A stretch of 37,217 nucleotides of DNA, from NCBI GenBank assembly GCA_000697455.1, contig JNET01033965.1, positions 1 through 37,217 on the forward strand, written 5' to 3'. Origin of the DNA: Basidiobolus heterosporus B8920 (Eukaryota; Basidiobolomycota; Basidiobolomycetes; Basidiobolales; Basidiobolaceae). Below the pieces are notes generated by a model. That model did no database searches, was not told the DNA's origin, and worked only from the letters and a program-made list of their open reading frames with translations. The first letter of the stretch is position 1, and the number at the start of each line of letters is the position of its first letter. Below, in pieces: positions 9,953 to 21,100 of this stretch. Made by a program: the position numbers and the translations under genes.

Positions 9953-11155
9953 TTACTTCTCATCTTCGGAGTCACTTCTCACGTCCTCAGCATTGTTGCC
10001 ACTGAGGACCTTGATGACGATTCCAATGATAGACTTAAGCCAGAGTAATGCCAAAGTTTGTAGAAGAGCGAATAAAGTCAAGAAGAAAGCTTGTGCCGTT
10101 CTGTTGAAATAATGCCCTTTCTCGGGGTTCCAATCAATCACATGATAAATATCAGGATCGGCCCAGATGCTGTACACAATGTGTGCATAGATGTAATGCC
10201 TGGAGTAAACCCAACTAACGACAAAGAAGCCAAATGTAATGTTGCAGATTTTTTCAAGTCCCGTGTAACGTTGAACTTTGGCAAACTAATGACGTGGGAA
10301 TTAGTATGTTTCAGGACAACAATCAGAAATATAATAAGACTTACTGCAAGCCAAATATCCGAGAAATCCATCATACATAATACTGCATTACCGATCCTGG
10401 TGAAATTAGTGAAGTAGGAGCTTAATAGAAGGGAGCAGGTGATCAGATGATGAACAACCATCACTGCGACATCTTTACGAGGCTTCTCTACGCCCAATAC
10501 AAAGAATTGCTGAAGCCAGTAACCCGTGGTAGCTAGATAGTACCACTTGGTTAGATATGGGATGTTCACATGAGGATATCCAATCCAGAAATGGCGCGCA
10601 TCGAACCAGTAAGGAGAATTGTACATTATATACTGTAGGAAGGAATCATGCGTTAAATCAAGGGAGGTTGCGTGAAAATGTATTGAAAATGATTACCATG
10701 CCCAGAGTCCAAGAGAACGAAAAATAGACAAATTGCCAGGCCTGTTCTAAGAATCTGGTACGCTTTGAGGCACAGGTAATGTTTAGGGCAGAGGCGAGTG
10801 GCAGAAAAACATATTTCATTACTGCGGCTCTCAAGAAGGTAAACAAAACAACCCAGAAAGAAATGATGTAGACATCATCCCAGCCCTTTCCGTAGGTGTT
10901 TTCACCAGGAATACGATACTGTAAGCGCAAGAACTTCTCAGCCGTGGGGATTTGGAATAAATCGCCCAGTATGATACCGGTTAAAAAGATCAAAGGCAAC
11001 TCTAAACATATGGTTAGAATTGGCATGAAAAAGTGTACGGAATGATAGCATACAAACAAACCTATTTGACGGGTGGCCACAAAATCGAATACCTGCTTAA
11101 CTTCTGAGTGCAGGGTATTTAGTGGTCCGGCTACTGTTTTTATTGAACTAGCCAT
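9953..11155 (-). CDS. Ceramide synthase (Lag1/Lac1, TLC domain)
   Basis: ER membrane acyl-CoA-dependent sphingoid base N-acyltransferase that makes (dihydro)ceramide. Four exons, 11155-11062, 11001-10697, 10632-10345 and 10285-9953, sum to 339 residues; introns are 60, 64 and 59 nt. The Lag1 motif is present: RKDVAVMVVHHLIT with the catalytic His pair at 194-195, and MMDFSDIWLAFAKVQRY with Asp222 and Asp225 of the second half. Several hydrophobic spans are visible (ELPLIFLTGIILGDLF, VYIISFWVVLFTFLRAAVM, KICNITFGFFVVSWVYS, AFFLTLFALLQTLALLWL). The acidic tail RSDSEDEK is typical of fungal ceramide synthases and contains likely CK2-type phosphorylation sites. No Hox-like domain, as expected in fungi. 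Chain-length preference cannot be read from the sequence. Confidence 0.93.
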
Positions 11156-12149
11156 GATGGTTGAAGGGGTTAATGATTATGTTAGAAGAAAGAACAAACT
11201 GAGGTGGCGGAAAGTGAAGATGAAAATAGTTATGTTGGTTCAAAGAGTGTGTTAAAGTATCAAACCCACGAGTTGCTGACATTAAATATACGCAAAAAAG
11301 TGCTCCACCCAACCATGGGATCATAGCGTAATGTCTTAAATCAAATATTCTTTAAAATAGAATTATTACATTTGCCTATATGGCAATCACAGTTGATCCC
11401 GAATAACATCGGAATATCTGATACGTCCTCACTGACCAATCATACAACCGTCAAAGAATAAGATTATTATTATAGTGGGAGATGGCTTTTAGTCAGCATA
11501 TGCGGAAAGAAACATCTCAAAATAGCGATCAAACTTTTTTTTAATCTACCGAAATGTTCGCATCCCTCATAGATTTGTATTTATATATTATAGCATGTTG
11601 GAGGTCTCCTGTCAGGGTTCAAAACACATGTTACGCGTATCACCGCAGATCCAATTCACGGAGAACGGTACTTGTTTTCCCAGTGATTCATATAGTGACG
11701 TTTGTTGATTTGTCTGACATCCAGGGTAATCATGGCGACTTTTTTTTAGATTGGATTATTTATACTATTATCTTTGTATCAGATTGGTTCGAAACGATCA
11801 ACCCCCAACTTAAATTGTGCTCACTACAATATCATTTTTACCAATTACATATGAGCATCAGCATACTTGAAACCTAGAATATTCTATGTATGGTACTTTT
11901 GATCAAATATGGTTTATTTACAACTTTTATTTGATTATTAACTGCGAGTCCATCCTTTTGATGCATGTGTGTGATATGATATCATTGTGATCATTATAAT
12001 TATAGCGATGTGATCACAATCTCAAATCACCATTAGCTATTAAAAATTTAGCATACAATGCGCATTCAGCCACAACATCATAAAAATCGTTCAACTAGCA
12101 TATCTATCTTTGGTGATTTTGGCTTTCTCGAGTATTGCAGCATATTTAC
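11156..12149. other. Divergent promoter region
   Basis: About 1 kb between the divergently transcribed ceramide synthase (-) and phosphatase (+). No gene seen; the open stretch 11554-11877 has no recognisable protein. A perfect 10-bp inverted repeat sits at 11984-12020. Confidence 0.6.
11984..12020. repeat. Perfect inverted repeat, 10-bp arms, 17-nt spacer
   Basis: ATTGTGATCA at 11984-11993 and its exact reverse complement TGATCACAAT at 12011-12020, 130 bp before the phosphatase start codon. The core TGATCA is itself palindromic, so each arm could also bind a dimeric factor. Confidence 0.7.
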
Positions 12150-13458
12150 ATGACTGGGTTTTCAACAGTACATAATTTTCGTGATATCGGTGCTGCAGTC
12201 AACACTTCAGACACAAGGTGAATTCGTCTATTCTACATCACTACCATGCTGACTCAATTAGTTAACCTCACAGTCAAAGTAATATCATCCTTAAAGAAAA
12301 CATAATCTTTCGCTCTGCCAGACTTGGTATGTGCACCTCTTTTGTTGATTTTCGATATCCAGAAGAACCACACTTCTAATGATAATGTTTAGATGAAATT
12401 GATGAAGTTGATTTAAAAATTTTGGTTGACGAAAAAAGTATTTGCACTATTCTGGACCTACGTACAGAGTAATTACATAAACTTGCTAATGCGATAGCCA
12501 GCTGGACTTATTATTATTTTCGTAGAGCCGAAGGTGTTGTGAATCAAAAATTATCTGAACACTATCCTATCGATGTTGCTGAGGTAGTTTTCGAACCGAA
12601 TCAAATTCATTTTTTCAACTCAACTAATGTTTGTAAATGGTCTATAGAAAGTGGGACAATCGGAGCGGAAACAAGAGGAGACGCTGAAAAACGTCAAGGA
12701 TAACGTCCGTCGCACTGTTAAAGTAAATCTTACCGGAAATGAATATAGATACAAGGCAGTATGGAAGAGAGCTTCAGTTGTAGACAGAAGGTAGTTACAG
12801 CAAGCTCAATAGCACCATCCAGAACGAAGTTAACACATCTGGCTAGTTTGATAATGTTCTACTATTTGTGTGTATCAAAAATGAAAGCATACATGTATGT
12901 TGTACAACACGTCATAGGAGGCCGAGGTTTATTAGGGCTTAACCAAGACTATCTTGATTTTTCAGGCCAAGAGCTGTGTCAGGTAGACTATACTTTGTTG
13001 TGTGTGCTTATCTGTTTATTTCTTTTTGACCACTGGTTTTCAGGCTTTATCTCTCTTTGCTGAGCCCGCTAATTATCCGATCTTGATTCACTGCACTCAT
13101 GGAAAAGATCGCACCGGTTTAATCAGTGCGTTGGTTTTGTTGATACTCGGAATTGACGACGAGACAATTATCCGTGACTACAGCAAAAGCAGAGAGGAAT
13201 TGGAGAAGATTGCTGATGTGTTGAGCAAAGAAGTAGGTGCAGCCGGAGTGAGCCCAAATTTCCTAGAGTCAAACCCCGAGGTTCGTGTGTAACGATTTTG
13301 AAAAGTCTAGTCACATTTGCTAACAATTCTTTGAATAGGTAATGGCTGGCACGCTCTCTTACATTCGAAATAAATATGGAGGAATTAACGAGTACCTTGA
13401 TGGAATCGGCTTTGGCGAGGATAAGAGAGCCTTGGTACGACAAAACATCTTAGCTTAG
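12150..13458 (+). CDS. Tyrosine/dual-specificity-like phosphatase (Y_phosphatase3 type)
   Basis: Cysteine phosphatase of the family with an N-terminal NFRDIG box (residues 9-14) and the P-loop H202-C-T-H-G-K-D-R-T-G211, with nucleophile Cys203 and phosphate-binding Arg209 (CX5R). The Lys-Asp in the loop is typical of family members active on phosphotyrosine or phosphoinositides; the real substrate is unknown. Proposed exons: 12150-12217, 12274-12326, 12393-12468, 12526-12583, 12648-12790, 12823-12982, 13044-13280 and 13339-13458, giving 304 residues. Other conserved blocks are IIFRSARL, TILDLRTEAEG, HVIGGRGLLGLN and YGGINEYLDGIGF. Seven of eight exon joins are well supported. The join between exons 5 and 6 needs a 32-nt intron (12791-12822), or a 71-nt alternative (12755-12825) that removes 13 residues. 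If neither is spliced the gene is broken by a stop at 12792. Confidence 0.82.
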
Positions 13459-14367
13459 CTTACATACCACTGTTCATTCCAAATAGATTGCCACCAAACA
13501 TCAACTTAGTTTTCATTGGATATACCCCACTTTCACTGCAAAGACTCATTTTGATATATCCACCAATGCTGATAACTGATGATGCATGCTTTGCCAGCAC
13601 AAATAGTTATACATATTGTAAAACCCTGGTCGCAACATGGGAAACTGAAACACACTAATAAACTGTATTGTTTATTATTTCACTCCGTATATGTAATGGA
13701 AGATCGGGATTTATTATCCCGTTGTCATCATTGTCTGGGCTAGGTATTATCCCGGTTGGAGGAGAGGTCATGATTTCCTTTGTGAGCAATCACTAGTCAC
13801 TTGAAGAGATCTTGGTTTGGATTGCACGCAGGAGGTAGCAGGGATCATGGAATATCGGTAGATTGGTACGACCTATTATTAGTTATTTGGGTATAACCTG
13901 CTTCGATGATCTACTCTACGATTGCGATTATGCTAGACGAGTATCCGCTGGATATGTAGGTAATCATGTGCACAAAAAGGCTCAAAACAATTCCACAGTT
14001 TTGTCGGACGCAAGCCAACAATCCATCAGGTATGGTTAGGGTACATATCTCCTGTTTAACAATTATAAACCTTTATGGAGTGCCCTGCAAAATAGTGGGT
14101 GAAGTAATTCTTCTCTGAGGATTGTCCAATGTTAGTCAAGTATCCAATTCCTTTACAGTTCACATTGACATACAATTCACTCAGAGAAAAGTTTCTATTA
14201 AATCTTGTTTAGTAATATCTATATATACAATATATGAAGGAATGTGATGGTGAAGATGAAATATTTGATTGAGCTCTAAGCCTGTAAAGGAGTGAAGGAG
14301 TTTTCCTAGTGGATCAAGCTAAACAAGAGAATCCTTTTTTGTTAGGTGTTTGGTACTAATATCTCCA
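13459..14367. other. Intergenic between convergent genes
   Basis: About 900 bp between the 3' ends of the phosphatase (+) and the SulP transporter (-). I see no gene, repeat or structured element here. Confidence 0.6.
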
Positions 14368-16446
14368 TCATGTACTTTTCAATTGTTGGACAATGTTGGT
14401 GACTGCATCAGCTACTGACAGGTGAATTGTCTGAGGTTTACTATTTTTGTATTCCAGATCTACAGCCTCGGCGTCCTTTTTATCTTTGCATATAACCAAT
14501 TGAAAATTCTCTTGGGGCTGATGGATCCCACATTTTTCGATTCTCTGAGCAACATTTGAATTCATTGCAGCGAAATGAATTCGAAAATTATTGGCTTGAA
14601 GGTCAGTTTCACAACCGGCATATTTACCGAGCTCATACCTGATATCAAATAGCCCTTGGATTCCCGAATAATCTACTTGATTCACAGCACTCATATCAAA
14701 CACGACAGTCAGGAAGACCGGAAGAGATTTTGGTGAGGTATCGTCTAATCCAGGTTTTTCACTTTTATACTTGCACTCATTCCATCTTATCTCTTCGTTA
14801 TTGATGGTTGCTGGTCGTGTTAGGCGGTTTACGTTTTTGATCACCTTACGGCGAAAATACTCAACGTTTGGGAAAAGTAGTGCTTCTTGAAGGTGGACAA
14901 CCACTACTCCCAGGGGAACACCGGGACTTATCGTATCATGTCCTGGAATGACGTTGGGGAATTTGAGTCGAGGCCGGGCGATGCGGTATAATAGAACAAT
15001 AACAGAACAGCAAACAGCAATTTCAATCCCAGTTTGAATGGCCACAAAAATAGTCACCAGAAACCCAAGAATTGCGACAGCAAACTCCATGCGATCGATA
15101 TCCCAAAAACGACGGAACACAGTGGGTGCACTTATTACACCAAACATACTGAATATGATGATAGATGACAGTGTTGCATTGGGAATGAAATAAAAAAGTG
15201 GAGGTAGAAAGAGAAGAGCAAACACAGCTATCAATCCAGTCAAAATCCCAGCCAGAGGTGTTTCGACACCCGATTGATCATTAACGGCACCTCTAGAGAA
15301 TGATCCGCTAACTGGAAAACCAGAAAAGATAGAAGAAACTATATTGCAAACACCGAGGCCAACAAGCTCCTGGTTGCTATCCACAGTGTACTTGTTTTTA
15401 CGTCCAAGAGATCTGCAAACACCAGTATGTTCTATTAAGCCAAGTAAACAGCTGATTAGTGCAGAGGATCCGATACGACCCATCATGACGAAATCCATGG
15501 TGGGGAAACGGGGTGGGACAAGGCCACGAGGAACATCTCGAATGATATTTAGTCTAGTGTCTGGTACAGTCTTCTGTATAATGAAACTGATCGAAGTAAA
15601 AGTGATAATGGCGATCGCATTTTTGGCAACACCTAGAAACCTTACAGCAAAATGTACATGGCCATAACGTATCTTGATTTGATCGAGCGTTACGAGTACA
15701 AGGATGGAGCAGACACCAATAACCGCATCAACCCAGGATACATGACTGATATTCCTGAAAATATTGACAACGATCTTAATAGCCGACTCTTTCGTGTTGA
15801 TTCCTGACAATCCCATAAAACCTGGAATCTATGTTAAAAATCAGCTTACAAACAGTTTCAAAGGCATTCATTTCCTTTTAGTACCTGAGTAGTAATGATG
15901 GCAATACCCACACCTGAGGTGAATCCCACGATAACAGGAACGGATATAAAATCCAGTACAATGCCAAGGCGCAGAGTACCCATTACTAACAGGATGACGC
16001 CAGTCATAAAAGACAACATAATAGCGATCTCTATGCTATCGTAGCCATATTCGTGACTCATTTGACTGCATACTTGGCCTGTCAGCATGGAAAGCATCGT
16101 AATTGGCCCAACATTCACATCTTTTGATGTACCAAAGAAACAATACATCATGGCACAAAAGGTAGCACTATAAAGACCATACTGTACGGGAAGTCCGGCG
16201 ACTTGAGCATAGGCAAGTACCTTGAAGTGAAAAGGAATGATTTAATGTCAAAGCGGAGAAGGGACCCATCATATCACCACTAACCTGCGGGACTACCATG
16301 ATTCCAACAGTGATGCCCGCCAAGGCATCACCTAAGAGCCATCGCCTATTATAATAAGGTAGCCAATTGATGATAGGGAAACATTTCAAGAAAACATTTT
16401 TCGATTTTCGAATGACAGAGCCAAAGACATCTCTCACTTCAAGCAT
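14368..16446 (-). CDS. SulP/SLC26 sulfate transporter with STAS domain
   Basis: Plasma-membrane anion carrier, most likely a sulfate permease. Three exons, 16446-16285, 16220-15885 and 15828-14368, give 652 residues; introns are 64 and 56 nt, both phase 0. I chose the ATG at 16446 because the longer open frame starts only from a TTG. Seen: the N-terminal SulP block (WLPYYNRRWLLGDALAGITVG, then VLAYAQVAGLPVQYGLYS), a GFPVSGSFSRGAVNDQSG signature around 337-353, many hydrophobic spans up to about residue 450, and a cytosolic STAS domain from about 470 containing VFDMSAVNQVDYSGIQ (542-557) with Ser554 at the usual phosphorylatable position. It is shorter than yeast Sul1/Sul2 at both ends. Substrate could also be molybdate or another oxyanion; sulfate is the family default. 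Confidence 0.92.
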
Positions 16447-18193
16447 TCTAGCGGTATATTGTACTGATACCGTAGTCCAAAGTAAAGCCAATACCAATTC
16501 ACAACTATTGAGAAGCAGCCATCAATCCGGAGCATTTAAGATACTTGAGAGTGAAGCATTAACAGAGTTTACAACCAAAGTTAAATTCCCCGATGTTTAC
16601 AAGTACACAAAATAACAGCAACTCGCGCTGGTTTGTTATTCAAATGAAATTAAACAAATCGCACCAAATTCGGAAAAAAGCGCAGTGTTAGTTAAGCTTA
16701 TATTAGGAGACAAAGCTATATGCATACTATTTACCAAAACCATTACACTTATCCACAAATGGAGAACTAGCGAAAAATCGGATTTCAAGAACCAATATTA
16801 AATGCAAGAAGGCTTAGGACCAAAATCGACATCAAATCTATGAAGTTGGTAATATAAGGTTGGTATCTAAATCAACAAATGCCATGTTGCTTTTCGTAAG
16901 TAACCTTTGCTTCATAGGTATTTTTGTGTATAGCATTGCGTATATCATCGTGTATATCAATATAGATCTGGACATTCTCAACAGACCAAGTCTATTTATT
17001 GTTCACTGAGCCTCATCTTATCCATACAACACCAGACCAGATCCACTTAATCGACCTATTCCTCAAAATTAAACCAAACCGAACTAAATGGCCACCCCTG
17101 CCCTTTTATGCGCCTTCTTATGATAGCACTAATTACAGTTACGTAGGGGGTGAGCCAGGTTTCTATTGGGGTTTTGAGTGTGACACTTCAACCAGCAACA
17201 AATTAATGTGTGTTTAATGTGTGCTACTAATTTATCATTGATAGATTAAATTGCGGGAAGCGAATGATTTGGGGGCTACGATATATAGAATGGGCCCAAA
17301 AGAAACGCCAGCCAAAACCACCTTTACTCATACATTAATGAATGCATTGAGTTTCTATTTACAAATCACTTGGAATGACGGGATCCGTTCTATATTTAAA
17401 TTAAATCATCTTCTGACCAGCGCCATTGGCTCATTCTATTCGAGTAAACGGGATAATCCAGTCCAAGTTACACAATAATTTCAGCAACGTATGAATCATT
17501 CATTGTAGTGGTCTTCGATGTTTATCGAGGCTGGAGGGCTGCTAAATACATATTATTATCCATCATTACTTGCCATCATTTATCGACTAATGTTCGCGAT
17601 CATTTAAAGGATATTGAATCTTACTCGTTAGCAATTTATACTCTTTCTATTTTAGGCAATGGCTCCGCGATCTGATTTGGAAATGCCCAAATGCAGCAGG
17701 ACACTGGTACAAAAGCTGACAACTTATCAAGGCTCAAAATATGGTTTTTTTTGAATATTTGTACTTCCTTGACTTTATTACTTCTTTCTTTTTCATTGTA
17801 ATTTGTATTTATTCGTGGGCTGAGGAAGGGATCCAATATATTTCTCGTTTCCATTTTTCGTACTCTCCCGCACCTTGAACCCTAGTACTCTAGGTACCCA
17901 TCATTTATTTAGTTTCTCTCTTTCTTCTATCCAGCTCCTCTACCAGATAGCCACCACATCCTTCAGTCAATCTTTCCTTGACACCTTCGTCATATTTTTG
18001 CCTTTCCTTTTCACCTTTAGGTTAACTCTTACCTATTTTATCTTACTTCTGGGAAAAGACAAGTTGATTATTCTTGTATTCAATCGATAAGTGACTAGTG
18101 CTGTACCTAAAGAGTAAGGGATTTTATCTGTTGTACTTTCACCCCGGTACTATCTTTATACCTTAGCGCCTAAAAGATATCATTTGAAAGACA
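16447..18193. other. Long divergent intergenic region
   Basis: About 1.75 kb between the start of the SulP gene (-) and the start of the chitin synthase (+). No supportable gene. A pyrimidine-rich stretch at about 17905-18010 (CT tracts) precedes the chitin synthase, as is common just upstream of fungal transcription starts. Confidence 0.55.
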
Positions 18194-21100
18194 ATGTCAT
18201 CAGGCAATACAGGTGGTATTATGGGTTGCGAGGACTTGAGCCAACTCACCAACATTACTGAAGACACTATCTTGCGTGTTCTGCAACAACGGTTCGAACA
18301 CCAAGAATACTATACCAAAATCAATAGCTCTGGTTTAGTCTTTGTCAACCCGTTTGGAGAATCGGATGTACATAATGAAGCCCTGACCCAGCAATATGCT
18401 GAAAAGTGCTATAGAGACACCAGCGGAAACCCTCCCTCACTACCTCCGCATATTTTTGAACTTGCTTCTCAAGCATATTTGCATCTCCGCAGAAGCGGCA
18501 TTGATCAAACAATCATTCTAAGGTAAGCTAGCGATTATCCTGAGAGAATGAACTTATACTAATTTTTCCATGATATACAGTGGGTCAAGTGGCAGTGGTA
18601 AAACTGAAGCATACAAGAATATCATTCGTCAGTTATGCCAACTGGCTTCTCACGGAAAAAAAGAAGTGAAGATTCATACCCAAATTCAACAAGCGCATAT
18701 TATTTTAGAAGCCTTTGGTAATGCCAAAACCGTACTTAACCATAACGCATCACGATATGGCATGTTTCAAGAAATTCAATACAATTCTCGTGGAAAATTG
18801 ATTGGCGCAAAAACCCTAAGCTATCTATTGGAGAAATCAAGAGTCACTGATGCTCCTCTTCAGGAGCGAAACTTTAATGCTTTTTATTATCTGTTGGCGG
18901 GGGCTTCTGGTGATGAAAGAAATGCTCTTGGAATTCGTGATGCTATGCAATATCCATATCTAGCTCGTACCTCACATGATATTACCGATGGGCCCGATGA
19001 CGCTGCTAAATTTCAGGAGTTGCGAAATGCTATGAAGGGACTTGGGTTGAAAACAAAAATCCAGGTCCAAATATTCCGTCTTCTAGCCACGATTCTCCAA
19101 CTTGGAACCCTTCAGTTTGTTGATGATTTTGCTAAGGAGGAAACTTGTTACGTTAAAAATGAAGACGTCCTTGATCAGGTCGCTGAAGGTTTGGGTGTCT
19201 CTGCTTCTGCCTTGACAGACACCCTTATCTTCCAGTCAAAATATATTGGCAAGGATGTTTGCACTGTGTTCCTAAACTCAAAGGGTGCTTCCGACCAAAG
19301 AGACGCCCTCGCCCGTGCACTATACTCACTGATGTTTACTTGGGTTGTTGAAGCCATCAACACACGTATTTGCCACGAGGAACCATCCAACTTTATCGGT
19401 GTATTGGAGCAATTTGGCTTCCAAACCTCCAAGGAAAACAGCTTCGAACAATTTTGTATCAATTTTGCCAATGAAAAAGTGCATAATATGATGCTACATC
19501 GTATCTTCGATTACGGTGTTGGAATCAATGCTGAGCTCCGAGATGAGAGAATTTCTCTTCCCGAGTTAGCATATATGGATAACTCTGGATGTATTGAGTT
19601 GCTCTGCGGAGGTAGCCGCCCTGGGATGATCGATCATCTGGAAGGGGTTTGTCGCGAAGATACTAATCAAGATTCTTCAAACTTGGTACTCGGACTAAAC
19701 GACTCTTTTAGTCGTCATTCATCATTCCGCACTGCTGCCAGCGGTTCTGAGTTTGGTATTAACCATTTTGCTGGTACTGTCCAGTACAGTCTTGACACAT
19801 TCATCGATAAGAATCGAGATATTTTGGATGCTGACTTCGTTACTCTATTCCGTGGTAGTCAACCAACCACAAATGCATTCGTTACTGAGTTATTCAGTAG
19901 TGCTGCTGTTGCCACAGAAAGCCACCCACGTAGCAAAGATACCATTGTTTCAGCCCAGCAACCAACCAAGCCAATGAGACAGCCGAGCAGGCGTTACAAG
20001 AAGAGACCTAGTCCTGATAGCAAAGAATCAAAAGACCACAAATCTACAACTGTTCTTAAGCAACTCAATTCAACTCTTAATGACATTTTTGGCACTATCG
20101 ATGAGACCCACGCTTGGTACATGATTCTTCTTAGATCAAATGAACAACAAGCTAGCAACCGATTTGATGCGAAAGTTGTATCTGCTCAATTACGTGCCTA
20201 CTTAGTTGATTCCATCTCATCTCGGTTGAGTACTGATTTTACCGCCAGTTTTCAGTTCCAAGAATTTCTAGAGCGTTACGATCCTATATTTGAGCAATTG
20301 GACTTGGACAACACTCGTGATACGAGAGATAAAATCGAAGCAGTCAAGATGATCAGTGGTTGGAAAGATTACGATCTTTCCATTGGAAAAGTCGGTCGCG
20401 TCTTTCTCAGTGAACAAGTTTGGAAAGAGTTAGAGGATAGCCTCAGATCGATGGAGAAAGAAGAGAGAGCAGCTCACAAATACAGAAACGCTGAAGATGG
20501 CATACGAGATGACGAATCTTTAACTTCAGGTTTCAACCAACAGGCTAGCCGTGGAGTTGTCTCGCAATCTGGCGCCTACCTTAATCCACCTAAATACGGA
20601 ACGAATCCTGTATCGGGCTATTTTGAAGATGATGCTAGCTACTATAGTGAAGAAGATTTTCGCGGAAACAAGCCTGGTCAAGTCCGTGGCGGGTATGGTC
20701 ATTATGGCGAAGACGAAGGAAGTACCTACGGTAGTGAACGTGGCACCAAAAATGAATCCGCAAGTCAGTTTGCTGGTGACATTGAGCTCCAAAAGGCTAA
20801 AGAAGTAAAGTCGATTCCAACACCTATTGAAGAAAACAGACCTGTGACAAAAGGCCGCCGTGCTTGGGTCTGTATGACCTGGAGTTTAACTTGGTGGATT
20901 CCAACTTTCATGATATCGATGTGTGGTATGAAGCGCCCCGATATCCAAACTGCATGGAGAGAAAAACTAGCCTTATGTATTCTTATTCTTCTGATGTGGG
21001 CTATAATGATCTTTTTCATTGTCGGATTAGGGCTGCTTTTGTGCCCACGAGTATATTTCTACACTCCACATGATGTTGGTACTCACCAAGGTGCAGGCGA

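Noticed and set aside
11770-11800. tRNA T-arm-like sequence (GGTTCGAAAC flanked by a short stem)
   Set aside because: No matching D-arm, anticodon arm or acceptor stem could be found at the right distances on either strand, and the loop is one base too long.
16999-17217. 72-codon open frame upstream of the chitin synthase
   Set aside because: No family resemblance, no splice-supported extension, and it lies in a long promoter region.
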